The notes under the pieces: generated by a model
Seen by the model: only the letters and a program-made list of their open reading frames with translations
Database searches by the model: none
What the model was told of the DNA's origin: nothing
Translations under genes and position numbers: made by a program
Source: Mycobacterium botniense
GTDB lineage: Bacteria; Actinomycetota; Actinomycetes; Mycobacteriales; Mycobacteriaceae
DNA: 64,000 nt
Direction: 5' to 3'
Assembly: GCF_010723305.1 (NCBI RefSeq)
Contig: NZ_BLKW01000002.1
Coordinates: forward strand, 1,116,001 to 1,180,000
In this document: piece by piece, positions 7,889 through 17,978 of the stretch
Position numbering within the stretch: the stretch's first letter is position 1
Layout: every line of letters begins with the position of its first letter

Positions 7889-8356
7889 ATGCAGGGATTG
7901 GTGCTGCAGCTGACGCGCGCCGGATTTTTGATGCTGCTCTGGCTATTCATTTGGTCTGTGCTGCGGATTCTGCGGACCGATATCTACGCGCCGACCGGTG
8001 CTGTCATGGTGCGACGGGGTTTGTCGCTGCGGGGTCCGCTGCTGCCCTCGCGTCAGCGCCGAGATACCGCACGACACCTGGTGGTGACCGAGGGGTCGCT
8101 GGCGGGAGCACGTATCACTCTCACCGGTCAGCCGGTGCTGATTGGGCGTGCCGACGATTCCACCCTGGTACTCACCGACGACTATGTTTCGACCCGCCAT
8201 GCTCGGCTGTCTCAGCGCGGCTCAGAATGGTATGTCGAGGATTTAGGATCGACCAACGGCACTTACCTTGACAGGGCGAAGGTGACGACGGCGGTACGAG
8301 TTCCGATTGGGACGCCGGTTCGGATCGGCAAAACGGTGATCGAGTTGCGCCCGTGA
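7889..8356 (+). CDS. fhaB: FHA-domain membrane-anchored protein FhaB (FipA)
   Basis: The 155-residue protein has one N-terminal transmembrane segment (about 8-29, GFLMLLWLFIWSVLRIL), a short linker and a C-terminal FHA domain (about 75-150) with LIGRADDS, STRHARL and GSTNGTYL. FhaB (FipA) links the divisome (FtsZ/FtsQ) to Ser/Thr kinase signalling in M. tuberculosis. It lies 124 nt after fhaA and overlaps pstP (GTGA, 8353-8356), so it is cotranscribed with the phosphatase and kinases downstream. The start is preceded by GGAGAGG. Confidence 0.93.
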   Translation: MQGLVLQLTRAGFLMLLWLFIWSVLRILRTDIYAPTGAVMVRRGLSLRGPLLPSRQRRDTARHLVVTEGSLAGARITLTGQPVLIGRADDSTLVLTDDYVSTRHARLSQRGSEWYVEDLGSTNGTYLDRAKVTTAVRVPIGTPVRIGKTVIELRP

Positions 8357-9744
8357 CACTAGTCCTTCGCTATGCGGCTCGCAGTGACCGCGGCCTGGTA
8401 CGCGCGAACAACGAGGATTCGGTGTACGCAGGTGGACGGCTGCTCGCTCTGGCCGACGGTATGGGCGGCCATGCTGCAGGAGAAGTGGCCTCGCAGTTGG
8501 TCATCGCCGCGCTGGCCCCTCTCGACGAAGACGATCCCGGTGGCGATCTGCTGGGCAAGCTTGATGCGGCTGTCCGGGCAGGTAACGCCGCCATCGCCGC
8601 GCACGTGGAGATGGAACCGGATCTCGAGGGGATGGGCACCACACTCACCGCCATCCTCTTCGACGGTAGCCGCATCGGTCTGGTGCACATCGGTGACTCC
8701 CGGGCCTATCTGTTGCGCGACGGCGAACTGACTCAGATCACCAAGGACGACACCTTCGTGCAAACTTTGGTGGACGAGGGCCGTATCACTTCCGAAGAGG
8801 CGCACAGCCATCCGCAGCGGTCGTTGATCATGCGGGCGCTGACCGGCCACGAGGTCGAGCCCACCCTGACCATGCGCGAGGCGCGCGCCGGGGACCGGTA
8901 TCTGCTGTGCTCAGACGGCCTATCCGATCCGGTCAGCGATGAGACCATTCTCGAGGCACTGCAGATTCCCGATGTGGCCGAGTGTGCAGACCGTCTCATC
9001 GAATTGGCGCTTCGCGGCGGCGGACCGGATAACGTGACCGTCATCGTCGCCGATGTCGTCGATTTCGACTACGGTCAGACCCAGCCAATACTGGCCGGGG
9101 CCGTGTCCGGCGACGACGACCAATCGACTCTCCCCAACACCGCCGCCGGCCGGGCCTCGGCCATCCAGCCTCGCAAGAGCGTCGCGCAACGCGTGCTGTC
9201 GCAAGTTGATACGTTCGCCCGGCCACGACGATCACGGCGCCGGATGGTTCTCGGCGCCACCCTTGTGGCACTGTTGATACTCGCCGTTCCTGCGATCGGC
9301 TGGACGGTTATCCGCAGTTATTACTACGTTGCCGACTACAACGGCACCGTGTCGATCATGCGGGGCATCCAGGGATCGATCTTGGGTATCAAATTGCAAG
9401 CGCCGTATCAGTTTGGCTGTCTCACCGGTCGTAACGAACTATCGCAGATCAGCTACGACCAGTCCCCGGCGAACCGCGCCTGTCAGCCGATGAAGCTGCA
9501 AGACCTGCAGCCCTCTGCACGCAAACAGGTCGCTGACGGGCTGCCGCCGGGAACCCTCGACGAGGCGATCAAGCAGCTCCGCGATTTAGCGCACAATTCC
9601 CTTTTGCCGCCATGCCCTCCGCTTCGCACCGCGTCGCCACCGGGCCCGCCGACCCCGAGCCGAGCGCCCACGCCGAGCCCCACGGTGACCGCCCATGCAC
9701 CACCCCCGCTGCAGCAGGGCACCGATTGCCGGGCGGCCGCATGA
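8353..9744 (+). CDS. pstP: PP2C-type Ser/Thr protein phosphatase PstP
   Basis: The 463-residue protein has a PP2C catalytic domain (about 1-240) with the metal-binding motifs RANNEDS, ADGMGGHA, HIGDSRAYL and GPDNVTVI. A disordered stretch follows, then a single transmembrane helix (about 300-322) and an extracellular part ending in a Pro-rich tail with two late cysteines. PstP reverses phosphorylation by PknA and PknB, encoded downstream. It is shorter than the M. tuberculosis protein (about 514 residues, recalled), mainly in the Pro-rich tail. The GTG start overlaps fhaB and its end overlaps rodA (ATGA), so translation is coupled. Confidence 0.93.
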   Translation: MTLVLRYAARSDRGLVRANNEDSVYAGGRLLALADGMGGHAAGEVASQLVIAALAPLDEDDPGGDLLGKLDAAVRAGNAAIAAHVEMEPDLEGMGTTLTAILFDGSRIGLVHIGDSRAYLLRDGELTQITKDDTFVQTLVDEGRITSEEAHSHPQRSLIMRALTGHEVEPTLTMREARAGDRYLLCSDGLSDPVSDETILEALQIPDVAECADRLIELALRGGGPDNVTVIVADVVDFDYGQTQPILAGAVSGDDDQSTLPNTAAGRASAIQPRKSVAQRVLSQVDTFARPRRSRRRMVLGATLVALLILAVPAIGWTVIRSYYYVADYNGTVSIMRGIQGSILGIKLQAPYQFGCLTGRNELSQISYDQSPANRACQPMKLQDLQPSARKQVADGLPPGTLDEAIKQLRDLAHNSLLPPCPPLRTASPPGPPTPSRAPTPSPTVTAHAPPPLQQGTDCRAAA

Positions 9745-11150
9745 CGACACAGCCGCAGCCGCCGGTGGCGGTGACACCTCCGCTGCCGACTCGGCGCAAC
9801 GCCGAATTACTGCTGTTGTGCTTCGCAACCGCGATCACCGTCGCCGCTTTACTGATCGTGGAAGCCGACCAGGAGCGCGGTGTGCGCTGGGATCTGACCA
9901 GTTATGGGCTGGCGTTTTTGACGTTGTTCGTGTGCGCGCACCTGGTCGTCCGGCGCTTCGCCCCCTATACGGACCCCCTGCTGCTGCCAGTGGTCGCACT
10001 GCTCAACGGCCTGGGACTGGTCATGATTCATCGGCTTGACCTCGCCGACAACACGTTTAGCGGCAACCGGCACCCCAGCGCGAACCAGCAGATGCTGTGG
10101 ACCCTGGTCGGTGTTTGCGCATTCACCCTAGTGGTGAGCTTTTTGAAAGACCATCGGCAACTCGCGCGGTACGGCTACACCAGTGGATTGGCCGGCCTGA
10201 TCCTCTTGGCCATACCTGCGCTGCTGCCCGCGTCGTTCTCCGAACAAAACGGTGCCAAGATCTGGATTCGATTGCCGGGCTTTTCAATTCAGCCCGCAGA
10301 GTTCTCCAAAATCCTGTTGCTTATCTTCTTTTCGGCGGTGCTGGTAGCTAAACGGGGGGTGTTCACCAGCGCGGGCAAACACGTGATGGGCATGACGCTG
10401 CCGCGTCCAAGGGACCTCGCTCCGCTGCTCGCGGCCTGGGTCATGTCGGTGGGGGTGATGATCTTCGAAAAAGACCTGGGTACGTCGCTGCTTCTGTACA
10501 CATCGTTTCTGGTGGTCGTTTACCTGGCTACTCAACGGCTCAGTTGGGTTGTCATCGGGCTGACCTTGTTCTCCGCGGCAAGTGTCGCAGCGTACTACCT
10601 GTTCGACCACGTGCGGATCCGCGTCCAAACCTGGGTTGATCCATTTGCCGATCCTGAAGGTAGCGGTTACCAAATCGTGCAGTCACTTTTCAGTTTTGCC
10701 ACGGGCGGCATCTTCGGCACCGGGCTGGGTAATGGGCAGCCCGATACCGTACCCGCAGCATCGACCGATTTCATCATCGCCGCCTTCGGCGAAGAGCTGG
10801 GCTTGGTCGGGCTGGCCAGCCTGTTGATGCTTTACACCATCTTTATCGTGCGTGGCTTGCGTACCGCGATCGCGATCCGCGATAGCTTCGGCAAGCTGTT
10901 AGCCGCAGGTCTGGCCTCGACCTTGGCGATCCAGTTGTTCATTGTCGTCGGCGGCGTGACCAACCTTATCCCGCTGACTGGATTGACCACCCCGTGGATG
11001 TCCTACGGGGGATCCTCGCTGCTGGCGAACTACGTGCTCCTCGCCATCCTGGTGCGTATCTCACACGGTGCGCGCCGCCCGTTCCGTACCCGGCCGCGAA
11101 ACACATCACCGATTGCGGCCGCCGGCACCGAAGTGATCGAGCGGGTATGA
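9741..11150 (+). CDS. rodA: SEDS-family peptidoglycan glycosyltransferase RodA
   Basis: The 469-residue polytopic membrane protein belongs to the FtsW/RodA/SpoVE (SEDS) family, which polymerises lipid II into glycan strands and pairs with a class B penicillin-binding protein, here the adjacent PbpA. Several hydrophobic helices and conserved SEDS stretches are visible (GAKIWIRLPGFSIQPAEFSK; FEKDLGTSLL; the C-terminal LIPLTGLTTPWMSYGGSS). I place the start at the ATG at 9741, which overlaps the pstP stop and gives the same length as M. tuberculosis RodA; the frame is open upstream to 9612. It overlaps pbpA by ATGA. Confidence 0.93.
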   Translation: MTTQPQPPVAVTPPLPTRRNAELLLLCFATAITVAALLIVEADQERGVRWDLTSYGLAFLTLFVCAHLVVRRFAPYTDPLLLPVVALLNGLGLVMIHRLDLADNTFSGNRHPSANQQMLWTLVGVCAFTLVVSFLKDHRQLARYGYTSGLAGLILLAIPALLPASFSEQNGAKIWIRLPGFSIQPAEFSKILLLIFFSAVLVAKRGVFTSAGKHVMGMTLPRPRDLAPLLAAWVMSVGVMIFEKDLGTSLLLYTSFLVVVYLATQRLSWVVIGLTLFSAASVAAYYLFDHVRIRVQTWVDPFADPEGSGYQIVQSLFSFATGGIFGTGLGNGQPDTVPAASTDFIIAAFGEELGLVGLASLLMLYTIFIVRGLRTAIAIRDSFGKLLAAGLASTLAIQLFIVVGGVTNLIPLTGLTTPWMSYGGSSLLANYVLLAILVRISHGARRPFRTRPRNTSPIAAAGTEVIERV

Positions 11151-12622
11151 ACGCCTCCTTGCGCCGGATGTCGGTGACCGTGATGGCGCTCATTGTGCTG
11201 TTGTTGCTTAACGCCACGTTGACCCAGGTGTTCACCGCGGACGGGCTGCGCGCCGATCCGCGAAACCAGCGGATCTTGCTTGACGAGTATTCCCGTCAAC
11301 GCGGCCAGATCACGGCGGACGGGCAGCTGCTGGCCTACTCGGTGGCCACTGACAGCCGCTTCCGGTTTCTGCGGGTGTATCCCAATCCGGTGGTCTACGC
11401 ACCGATTACCGGGTTCTACTCGCTGCGTTATTCCAGCACCGGTCTGGAACGGGCGGAAGATCCGATATTGAATGGCGCAGATCAGCGGCTGTTCGCCCGT
11501 CGGCTGGCCGACTTTTTCACCGGCCGCGATCCGCGCGGCGGCAACGTCGACACCACCATCACTCCCCGGGTGCAACAAGCTGCCTGGGATGCCATGCAAC
11601 AGGGCTGCGGTGGTCCGTGCAAGGGAGCGGTAGTCGCGCTTGAGCCCTCGACCGGCAAAATCCTCGCGCTGGTGTCGTCGCCCTCGTACGACCCTAACCA
11701 GCTCGCGTCGCACAACCCCGAAGAGCAGGGACAAGCGTGGCAGCGGCTGCGAGACGATCCCGACTCCCCGCTGACCAATCGCGCTATCTCGGAGACCTAT
11801 CCGCCCGGTTCCACGTTTAAGGTGCTCACCACCGCGGCGGCGCTGCAGGCCGGGATTGCTGAAGACGAACAGCTCACCGCGGCGCCTACGATTTCGCTGC
11901 CGGATAGCACTGCCACCCTGGAAAATTACGGCGGGACCGCGTGCGGAAGCGAGCCGACCGTGTCGCTGCGTGAAGCGTTCGCTTTGTCCTGCAACACGGC
12001 GTTCGTCCAGCTCGGCATCCGTGTCGGTGCCGACGCGCTGCGCCGGACCTCCCAGTCATTCGGGCTCGACAGCGCACCCGGGCCCATCCCGCTGCAAGTC
12101 GCCGAATCCACTGTGGGGCCCCTGCTCGACGCTGCCGCGGTGGGTATGTCCAGTATCGGACAAAAAGACGTGGCCGTGACGCCACTGCAAAACGCGCTGG
12201 TTGCGGCGACCATCGCCAATGCCGGGGTGACCATGCAGCCGTATCTGGTTGCCAGCCTCAAAGGCCCGGACCTCACCAACATCAGCACCACAGCCCCGCG
12301 TCAGCAGCGCCGCGCGGTGTCACCGCAGGTCGCGGCTAAGCTGACAGAATTGATGGTCGGCGCCGAGAAGGTCACACAGCAGAAAGGGGCGATCCCCGGC
12401 GTGCAGATCGCATCAAAAACGGGTACCGCAGAGCACGGCACCGACCCGCGTAACACTCCCCCGCACGCCTGGTATATCGCGTTTGCACCGGTGCAAACCC
12501 CCAAGGTGGCCGTCGCGGTGCTCGTGGAAAACGGTGCCGACCGGCTTTCCGCTACGGGCGGTGCCCTCGCCGCGCCGATCGGGCGGGCCGTGATCGAGGC
12601 CGCGCTGCAGGGGGGACCATGA
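11147..12622 (+). CDS. pbpA: Class B penicillin-binding protein PbpA
   Basis: The 491-residue protein has an N-terminal transmembrane anchor (about 8-28), a dimerisation/pedestal region and a transpeptidase domain with the active-site serine in GSTFK (about S222), SCN (about 334) and KTG (about 424). It cross-links peptidoglycan together with RodA and, in M. tuberculosis, is phosphorylated by PknB and required for division. The ATG at 11147 overlaps the rodA stop and gives the exact length of the M. tuberculosis protein; the frame is open upstream within rodA. The end overlaps pknA (ATGA). No active-site residue is missing. Confidence 0.94.
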   Translation: MNASLRRMSVTVMALIVLLLLNATLTQVFTADGLRADPRNQRILLDEYSRQRGQITADGQLLAYSVATDSRFRFLRVYPNPVVYAPITGFYSLRYSSTGLERAEDPILNGADQRLFARRLADFFTGRDPRGGNVDTTITPRVQQAAWDAMQQGCGGPCKGAVVALEPSTGKILALVSSPSYDPNQLASHNPEEQGQAWQRLRDDPDSPLTNRAISETYPPGSTFKVLTTAAALQAGIAEDEQLTAAPTISLPDSTATLENYGGTACGSEPTVSLREAFALSCNTAFVQLGIRVGADALRRTSQSFGLDSAPGPIPLQVAESTVGPLLDAAAVGMSSIGQKDVAVTPLQNALVAATIANAGVTMQPYLVASLKGPDLTNISTTAPRQQRRAVSPQVAAKLTELMVGAEKVTQQKGAIPGVQIASKTGTAEHGTDPRNTPPHAWYIAFAPVQTPKVAVAVLVENGADRLSATGGALAAPIGRAVIEAALQGGP

Positions 12623-13986
12623 CCGCGCGCGTCGGTCTCACGCTGTCGGGCCGCTACCGCCTGCAACGCCTCATTGCCACCGGCGGAATGGGCCAAGTGT
12701 GGGAGGCCGTCGATAATCGGCTGGGTCGGCGTGTCGCAGTCAAAGTGCTCAAACAGGAGTTTTCTCAGGACCCCGAATTCATCGAACGGTTCCGCAACGA
12801 AGCGCGCACCACCGCGATGCTCAACCACCCTGGAATCGCCAGTGTGCACGACTACGGCGAAACCACCATGAATGGTGAGGGTCGCACCGCATATCTTGTG
12901 ATGGAGCTGGTCAACGGGGAGCCGCTGAACTCCGTGCTCAAGCGCCTCGGCCGGCTTTCGCTGCGGCACGCGCTAGACATGCTTGAGCAGACCGGGCGTG
13001 CACTGCAGGTCGCTCACGCCGCCGGTTTGGTGCATCGTGACGTCAAACCCGGCAACATCCTGATCACACCCACTGGGCAAGTGAAGATTACTGACTTCGG
13101 TATCGCCAAAGCCGTCGATGCGGCGCCGGTCACGCAGACCGGCATGGTGATGGGGACCGCTCAATACATTGCGCCCGAGCAGGCTTTGGGCCATGAGGCC
13201 ACCCCGGCCAGCGATGTCTACTCGCTGGGAGTTGTTGGATACGAATGCGTTTCAGGTAAGCGACCGTTCAGCGGTGATGGCGCTTTGACAGTGGCGATGA
13301 AGCATATCAAAGAGCCCCCGCCGCCATTGCCCAGCGACATTCCACCGAATGTGCGCGAGCTCATCGAGATCACACTGGTGAAAAACCCCCAACTGCGCTA
13401 TCGCAGTGGGGGACCCTTTGCCGACGCCGTTGCCGCGGTGCGCGCTGGTCGTCGGCCTCCGAGGCCCAACCAAATGCCTGCCGGGCGCGCGGCCCCGGCC
13501 GCTATCCCGTCCGGCCCGCAAACGCGGGCCGTGATCAACCCCACTGGCCGAGGGCCCGCGGTAACCCACCGGTCTCGCGCCACCACAGGTGGCCACCGTC
13601 CACCACCGCCGCGGCGCACATTCTCCTCGGGTCAGCGGGCTTTGTTGTGGGCCGCCGGCGTGTTAGGGGCGCTGGCAATCATCATCGCGGTGCTTATCGT
13701 CATCAACTCCCGTAATGAGAACGTCCAGCAGCAACCGTCCACACCGACCGTTACCGATACCGGGACTCCCACACCCAGCACGACTCCGAGCGGTACCGGT
13801 ACGTCACCGACTCACCCGTCCAAGTGGACGGATCGCGGGGTGACAGGTCATGCTGGACAGCGGAGCACGCACTTCCAACCTTGCCCGGTTGACGATGCCG
13901 GCCGAGACGGCCCGCGGAGGGGCTGGGCAATTGAACCTAGCTGGGCTGTCCCATCGATGCCGCAGCACCGCGCGTCGCTGGCCTGA
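12619..13986 (+). CDS. pknA: Ser/Thr protein kinase PknA
   Basis: The 455-residue protein has a Hanks-type kinase domain (about 13-275) with GGMGQVWEA as the Gly-loop, VAVKVLK (catalytic Lys), [15 protein letters not shown] and the APE-like APEQALG. A Pro/Arg-rich juxtamembrane linker, one transmembrane helix (about 338-361) and a Thr/Pro-rich external tail follow. PknA phosphorylates growth and division proteins and is needed with PknB. The tail is about 24 residues longer than in M. tuberculosis (431, recalled), with extra sequence before the shared end RASLA. It stops 14 nt before pknB. Confidence 0.93.
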   Translation: MTARVGLTLSGRYRLQRLIATGGMGQVWEAVDNRLGRRVAVKVLKQEFSQDPEFIERFRNEARTTAMLNHPGIASVHDYGETTMNGEGRTAYLVMELVNGEPLNSVLKRLGRLSLRHALDMLEQTGRALQVAHAAGLVHRDVKPGNILITPTGQVKITDFGIAKAVDAAPVTQTGMVMGTAQYIAPEQALGHEATPASDVYSLGVVGYECVSGKRPFSGDGALTVAMKHIKEPPPPLPSDIPPNVRELIEITLVKNPQLRYRSGGPFADAVAAVRAGRRPPRPNQMPAGRAAPAAIPSGPQTRAVINPTGRGPAVTHRSRATTGGHRPPPPRRTFSSGQRALLWAAGVLGALAIIIAVLIVINSRNENVQQQPSTPTVTDTGTPTPSTTPSGTGTSPTHPSKWTDRGVTGHAGQRSTHFQPCPVDDAGRDGPRRGWAIEPSWAVPSMPQHRASLA

Positions 13987-14000
13987 CCTGGGATAATGCG

Positions 14001-15878
14001 ATGACCACCCCGCAACACCTTTCCGACCGCTACGAACTAGGTGAAATCCTCGGCTTCGGCGGCATGTCCGAGGTGCACCTGGCGCGGGATGTCCGGTTAC
14101 ACCGCGATGTGGCGATCAAGGTGTTGCGCGCCGACCTGGCTCGTGACCCGAGCTTCTACCTCCGCTTCCGACGTGAAGCGCAAAACGCCGCGGCGTTGAA
14201 CCACCCGGCCATCGTCGCGGTCTACGACACCGGCGAGGCACAGACGGAGGCCGGCCCGCTGCCCTATATCGTCATGGAGTACGTCGACGGTGTCACCTTG
14301 CGTGACATCGTGAACACCGAGGGTCCGCTGCCGCCTCGCCGCGCCATCGAGGTCATTGCCGACGCCTGCCAGGCGCTGAATTTTTCGCACCGCAACGGCA
14401 TCATCCACCGCGACGTTAAACCGGCGAACATCATGATCACCAAAGATAATGCCGTCAAGGTGATGGACTTTGGCATCGCCCGGGCAATCGCGGACAGCGG
14501 CAACAGCGTCACGCAGACGGCGGCAGTGATCGGGACCGCGCAGTACCTCTCACCTGAACAAGCCCGCGGGGATACCGTCGACGCCCGTTCGGATGTGTAT
14601 TCGCTGGGTTGTGTCCTCTACGAAATCTTGACCGGCGAGCCCCCTTTCGTCGGCGACTCGCCGGTTGCTGTCGCCTACCAGCATGTCCGCGAAGATCCGA
14701 TACCCCCCTCACAACGCCATGAGGGCATCTCGCCGGATCTTGATGCGGTGGTGCTCAAGGCGCTGGCGAAAAACCCGGAGAACCGGTATCAGACCGCGGC
14801 GGAGATGCGCGCTGACTTGATCCGGGTGTACAACGGTGAGACTCCCGAGGCGCCCAAAGTGCTCACCGACGCGGAACGGACCACGCTGCTGGCGGCCGCA
14901 CCCGGTGTGAGCACCAGGGGTTCGCGCACCGACTCGCCGCCTCATCAGCTCGACTTCGCCCGAGACCGCGCAATCGGCTCGGTAGGCCGCTGGTTGGTCG
15001 CGGTTGCGGTGCTGGCGGTGTTGACGGTGATCGTCACCATCGTGATCAACACATTCGGCGGCAACACCCGCAACGTCCAGGTTCCCGATGTGCGGGGTCA
15101 GGCGTCGGCTGATGCCATCGCCGTCTTACAGAACCGGGGCTTTAAAATACGCACCCAGCAGAAGCCTGATTCGACGGTCCCACCCGATCATGTGATTGGC
15201 ACCGATCCCGCCGCCAACTCTTCGGTGGCTGCGGGCGACGAGATCACCGTCAATGTGTCAACCGGGCCCGAACAACGTGAGCTGCCTGATGTCTCCTCAC
15301 TCAGCTATGCCGACGCTGTGAAAAAATTGAAGGCCGCGGGGTTCGGGCGTTTCAAACAGGTGAGCTCGCCGTCAACGCCGGAGCTGAAAGGCCGGGTGAT
15401 AGGGACCAATCCCCCGGCAAACCAGACGTCGGCCATCACCAACGTGATCACCATTATCGTCGGATCCGGGCCGGCGACCAGAGAGGTTCCTAACGTCGCG
15501 GGACAGACGGTCGAGTTGGCGCAGAAGAACCTCACTGTGTACGGGTTTAGTAAGTTCAGCCAGGCTTCGGTGGACAGCCCGCGCCCCGCCGGGGACGTGA
15601 TCGGCACCAATCCGCCTGCGGGGGCGATGGTTCCAGTGGATTCGGTGATCGAATTGCAGGTCTCCAAGGGTAACCAGTTCGTGATGCCGGACTTATCGGG
15701 CTTGTTTTGGGCAGACGCCGAACCACAACTGCGAGCATTGGGATGGACCGGTGTGTTGATCAAAGGCGCCGACGTGGACGCCGGCGGTTCCAACCACAAT
15801 CGCGTTGTCTACCAAAACCCGGCGCCGGGTCAGGGGGTCAACAAAGACGGCACTATCACGCTCAAGTTCGGCCAGTAG
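14001..15878 (+). CDS. pknB: Ser/Thr protein kinase PknB with four PASTA domains
   Basis: The 625-residue protein has a kinase domain (about 10-275) with GFGGMSEVHLA, VAIKVLR, HRDVKPANIM, DFGIARA and an activation loop holding the usual TQTAAVIGT threonines. A juxtamembrane segment and one transmembrane helix (about 331-353) lead to four external PASTA repeats (about 356-625), each starting with a V/LPDV- or MPDL-like motif, which bind muropeptides and lipid II. PknB is the master regulator of mycobacterial cell-wall synthesis; CwlM and the MurJ pseudokinase, both encoded in this window, are substrates. It ends the operon and is convergent with the amidotransferase gene, 4 nt away. Confidence 0.95.
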   Translation: MTTPQHLSDRYELGEILGFGGMSEVHLARDVRLHRDVAIKVLRADLARDPSFYLRFRREAQNAAALNHPAIVAVYDTGEAQTEAGPLPYIVMEYVDGVTLRDIVNTEGPLPPRRAIEVIADACQALNFSHRNGIIHRDVKPANIMITKDNAVKVMDFGIARAIADSGNSVTQTAAVIGTAQYLSPEQARGDTVDARSDVYSLGCVLYEILTGEPPFVGDSPVAVAYQHVREDPIPPSQRHEGISPDLDAVVLKALAKNPENRYQTAAEMRADLIRVYNGETPEAPKVLTDAERTTLLAAAPGVSTRGSRTDSPPHQLDFARDRAIGSVGRWLVAVAVLAVLTVIVTIVINTFGGNTRNVQVPDVRGQASADAIAVLQNRGFKIRTQQKPDSTVPPDHVIGTDPAANSSVAAGDEITVNVSTGPEQRELPDVSSLSYADAVKKLKAAGFGRFKQVSSPSTPELKGRVIGTNPPANQTSAITNVITIIVGSGPATREVPNVAGQTVELAQKNLTVYGFSKFSQASVDSPRPAGDVIGTNPPAGAMVPVDSVIELQVSKGNQFVMPDLSGLFWADAEPQLRALGWTGVLIKGADVDAGGSNHNRVVYQNPAPGQGVNKDGTITLKFGQ

Positions 15879-15882
15879 CGCC

Positions 15883-16563
15883 TCATCGGGCGGCTACTGC
15901 GGCCACGTCTACCGGAAAGTGCGGGCGCACCGCGGTCATCACCTCCCTCTCGAGGCGACGGATCAGCGCTTCGTCTCGTGGCTGCCCGCAGTAACCGAGC
16001 CAGTTAGCCAGCATACGATGCCCACCCTCGGTCAGGATCGACTCCGGGTGGAACTGCACGCCGTGAATCGGCAGATCGATGTGCCGCACCGCCATGATCA
16101 CACCGCTGCGGGTTCGTGCCGTCACCTCCAGCACGGCGGGCAACGTTTCCGGCAAAATCGTCAGCGAATGGTAGCGTGTCGCTGTGAATGGATCCGGAAG
16201 TCCTTGCAGCACACCAACATTCGTGTGGAAGACGCTGCTGGTCTTCCCATGGATCAGCTCGGGTGCACGATCGACCGTGGCGCCGAACGCAACCCCGATC
16301 GCCTGATGTCCCAAACACACCCCCAGCAGCGGGATACGCGCCGCCGCGCACGCTCGGACCAGCTCGATCGACGCACCTGCCCGCTGCGGGGTGCCCGGTC
16401 CGGGACTGAGCAGCACGCCGTCGAAGTCGTTGACCACAGCCGCCGCGTCGGACAACCTGGTGTCGTCGTTGCGCCACACGTTGGCGTCGACTCCGAGCTG
16501 GCCCAGATACTGGACCAGATTGAAAACGAAGCTGTCGTAATTGTCGACGACCAAGATCCGCAC
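15883..16563 (-). CDS. trpG: Glutamine amidotransferase, anthranilate/ADC synthase component II
   Basis: The 226-residue class I glutamine amidotransferase has the nucleophile in LGVCLGHQ (C83) and the His/Glu pair in FHPESI (H172, E174), so it should release ammonia from glutamine for chorismate amination. In M. tuberculosis the neighbour-matched gene is called trpG/pabA (Rv0013). The single enzyme probably serves both anthranilate (Trp) and aminodeoxychorismate (folate) synthesis (inferred). No synthase subunit is nearby. It lies tail to tail with pknB and downstream of the DUF881 gene on the same strand, 60 nt away. Confidence 0.9.
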   Translation of the reverse strand: MRILVVDNYDSFVFNLVQYLGQLGVDANVWRNDDTRLSDAAAVVNDFDGVLLSPGPGTPQRAGASIELVRACAAARIPLLGVCLGHQAIGVAFGATVDRAPELIHGKTSSVFHTNVGVLQGLPDPFTATRYHSLTILPETLPAVLEVTARTRSGVIMAVRHIDLPIHGVQFHPESILTEGGHRMLANWLGYCGQPRDEALIRRLEREVMTAVRPHFPVDVAAVAAR

Positions 16564-16623
16564 CGTGCCAGGCTACCGCTGGGCCTGCCCGCCCGACTCG
16601 AGCGGCTCACCACACCGGCGGGC

Positions 16624-17424
16624 TCAGTAGTTCACCGGACCGGCCGGCTGCGCGAAATGCATCCGCACGGGTTCGGTGTAGCCGACGATCCGCAGATCCG
16701 CTTTGACTTGTTCGTCATAGCCCAAGCCGAACCGGATCACATACTGTTTGTACAGGGCGACCTGGGGCGAAGCCGCCAATGCGGCTTGCATCGCCACAGC
16801 ATTGCCGACCGCGCTAATCGTGTAGGGCGGACTATAGGTCCGACCGTTGAGCAGCAACGTATTGCCGACACAACGAGGCGCCGAGGTCGCGATGATGCGC
16901 TGGTCCTGCACCTGGATTCCCTCCGCGCCGGCCCTCCACAACGCGTCGAGCACCGCCTGGATATCTTGCTGATGCACCACCAAGTCGTCGGGAGAAGCGT
17001 CCCGCGGGAAGCGGCCGTACGGGTCGCGCTGGGCGTCGGTGAGGCTGACCACCAGACCCGGCCCGTGGACAGGATCCAGCCCGGCTTCACCGGCCAGCAC
17101 TTTCGCGCGTGCCTGCATCGCCCGCAAGGCCGCGTCGGAGGACCGGCCGTGGGTGGTGTCGATCTTGGCGGACAGTGCATCTCGTTCGGCGCTGAGCTGC
17201 TTGACCGAAGACTGGGCGTCGTGAACCAGGTCGACCAGGCGGGGAGCGTCGCTGCGGCGGATTTCGGCGCCGCCAGACACCCCGTGTGTGGCCACCAGCA
17301 AGAGTCCGGCCGACAGGCAGACCAATGGCACACCAAGGCGCCATGGTGACGGCCGGTTTTCGGCCTGGCCACGCCCGGGGCCGCCCAGCAGCCCGGCGAA
17401 GAACCCGGCAATTGGTGCCCGCAT
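16624..17424 (-). CDS. DUF881 membrane protein (Rv0012-like)
   Basis: The 266-residue protein has one N-terminal transmembrane segment or uncleaved signal (about 28-48, WRLGVPLVCLSAGLLLVA), a coiled-coil stretch (about 60-100) and a DUF881 domain (about 110-260). In actinobacteria and firmicutes DUF881 proteins lie near division genes and are thought to act at the envelope during division. Here it is divergent from crgA, another division gene. The molecular role is not known. The start at 17424 places a short basic/glycine leader before the helix. Confidence 0.85.
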   Translation of the reverse strand: MRAPIAGFFAGLLGGPGRGQAENRPSPWRLGVPLVCLSAGLLLVATHGVSGGAEIRRSDAPRLVDLVHDAQSSVKQLSAERDALSAKIDTTHGRSSDAALRAMQARAKVLAGEAGLDPVHGPGLVVSLTDAQRDPYGRFPRDASPDDLVVHQQDIQAVLDALWRAGAEGIQVQDQRIIATSAPRCVGNTLLLNGRTYSPPYTISAVGNAVAMQAALAASPQVALYKQYVIRFGLGYDEQVKADLRIVGYTEPVRMHFAQPAGPVNY

Positions 17425-17541
17425 CGGCCCTCCGTTTCCTGAGGCCGGGTAGGTTACCCTCGGACCCGACCCCTACGCGCGACTGCAGTCGTTATCGTTA
17501 CACCGAACCTGCTCACCGTCCGAGGTAGTCCCGAGGTATCG

Positions 17542-17823
17542 ATGCCCAAGTCCAAGGTCCGCAAGAAAAACAACTTTACCGTCACCGCGGTGAGCCGAAC
17601 GCCCGTCAAGGTGAAGGCCGGCCCGTCGAGTGTGTGGTTTGTGGTGTTTTTCGTCAGTTTGATGCTGACCGGTCTGGTCTGGCTGATGGTGTTCCAGTTG
17701 GCCGCCACCGGCAGTGCGGCACCCTCGGTGCTGAACTGGATGGCCAACCTCGGCCCATGGAACTACGCGATCGCGTTTGCTTTCATGATCGCCGGTTTGT
17801 TGCTCACCATGCGGTGGCGCTAG
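17542..17823 (+). CDS. crgA: Cell division protein CrgA
   Basis: The 93-residue protein has the exact length of the mycobacterial CrgA family. A basic cytosolic N-terminus ([11 protein letters not shown]) precedes two transmembrane helices (about 32-56 and 72-91) ending MRWR. CrgA recruits or stabilises FtsI, FtsQ and MurJ-related partners at the septum and interacts with CwsA, also encoded in this window (19107-19535). It is transcribed away from the DUF881 gene. Nothing is unusual. Confidence 0.95.
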   Translation: MPKSKVRKKNNFTVTAVSRTPVKVKAGPSSVWFVVFFVSLMLTGLVWLMVFQLAATGSAAPSVLNWMANLGPWNYAIAFAFMIAGLLLTMRWR

Positions 17824-17978
17824 TTGCACAGCGCAGCGTAATGAATTCATCATGCGCTCGCCCGGTGCCGGAGCTGGCAACTTCGCCAGTCCGCAATCAC
17901 ACGGATGTGATTTATCCCCATTGTGGATAGCACCTGTGGATAACCCCATCGGTAGTGGCAGGAACGTCGAGTAGAGCC

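Noticed and set aside
15805..17349. Plus-strand open frame of 514 codons across the amidotransferase and DUF881 genes
   Set aside because: It is a GC-driven shadow. The minus strand has two proteins with recognisable families and active-site residues over the same bases.
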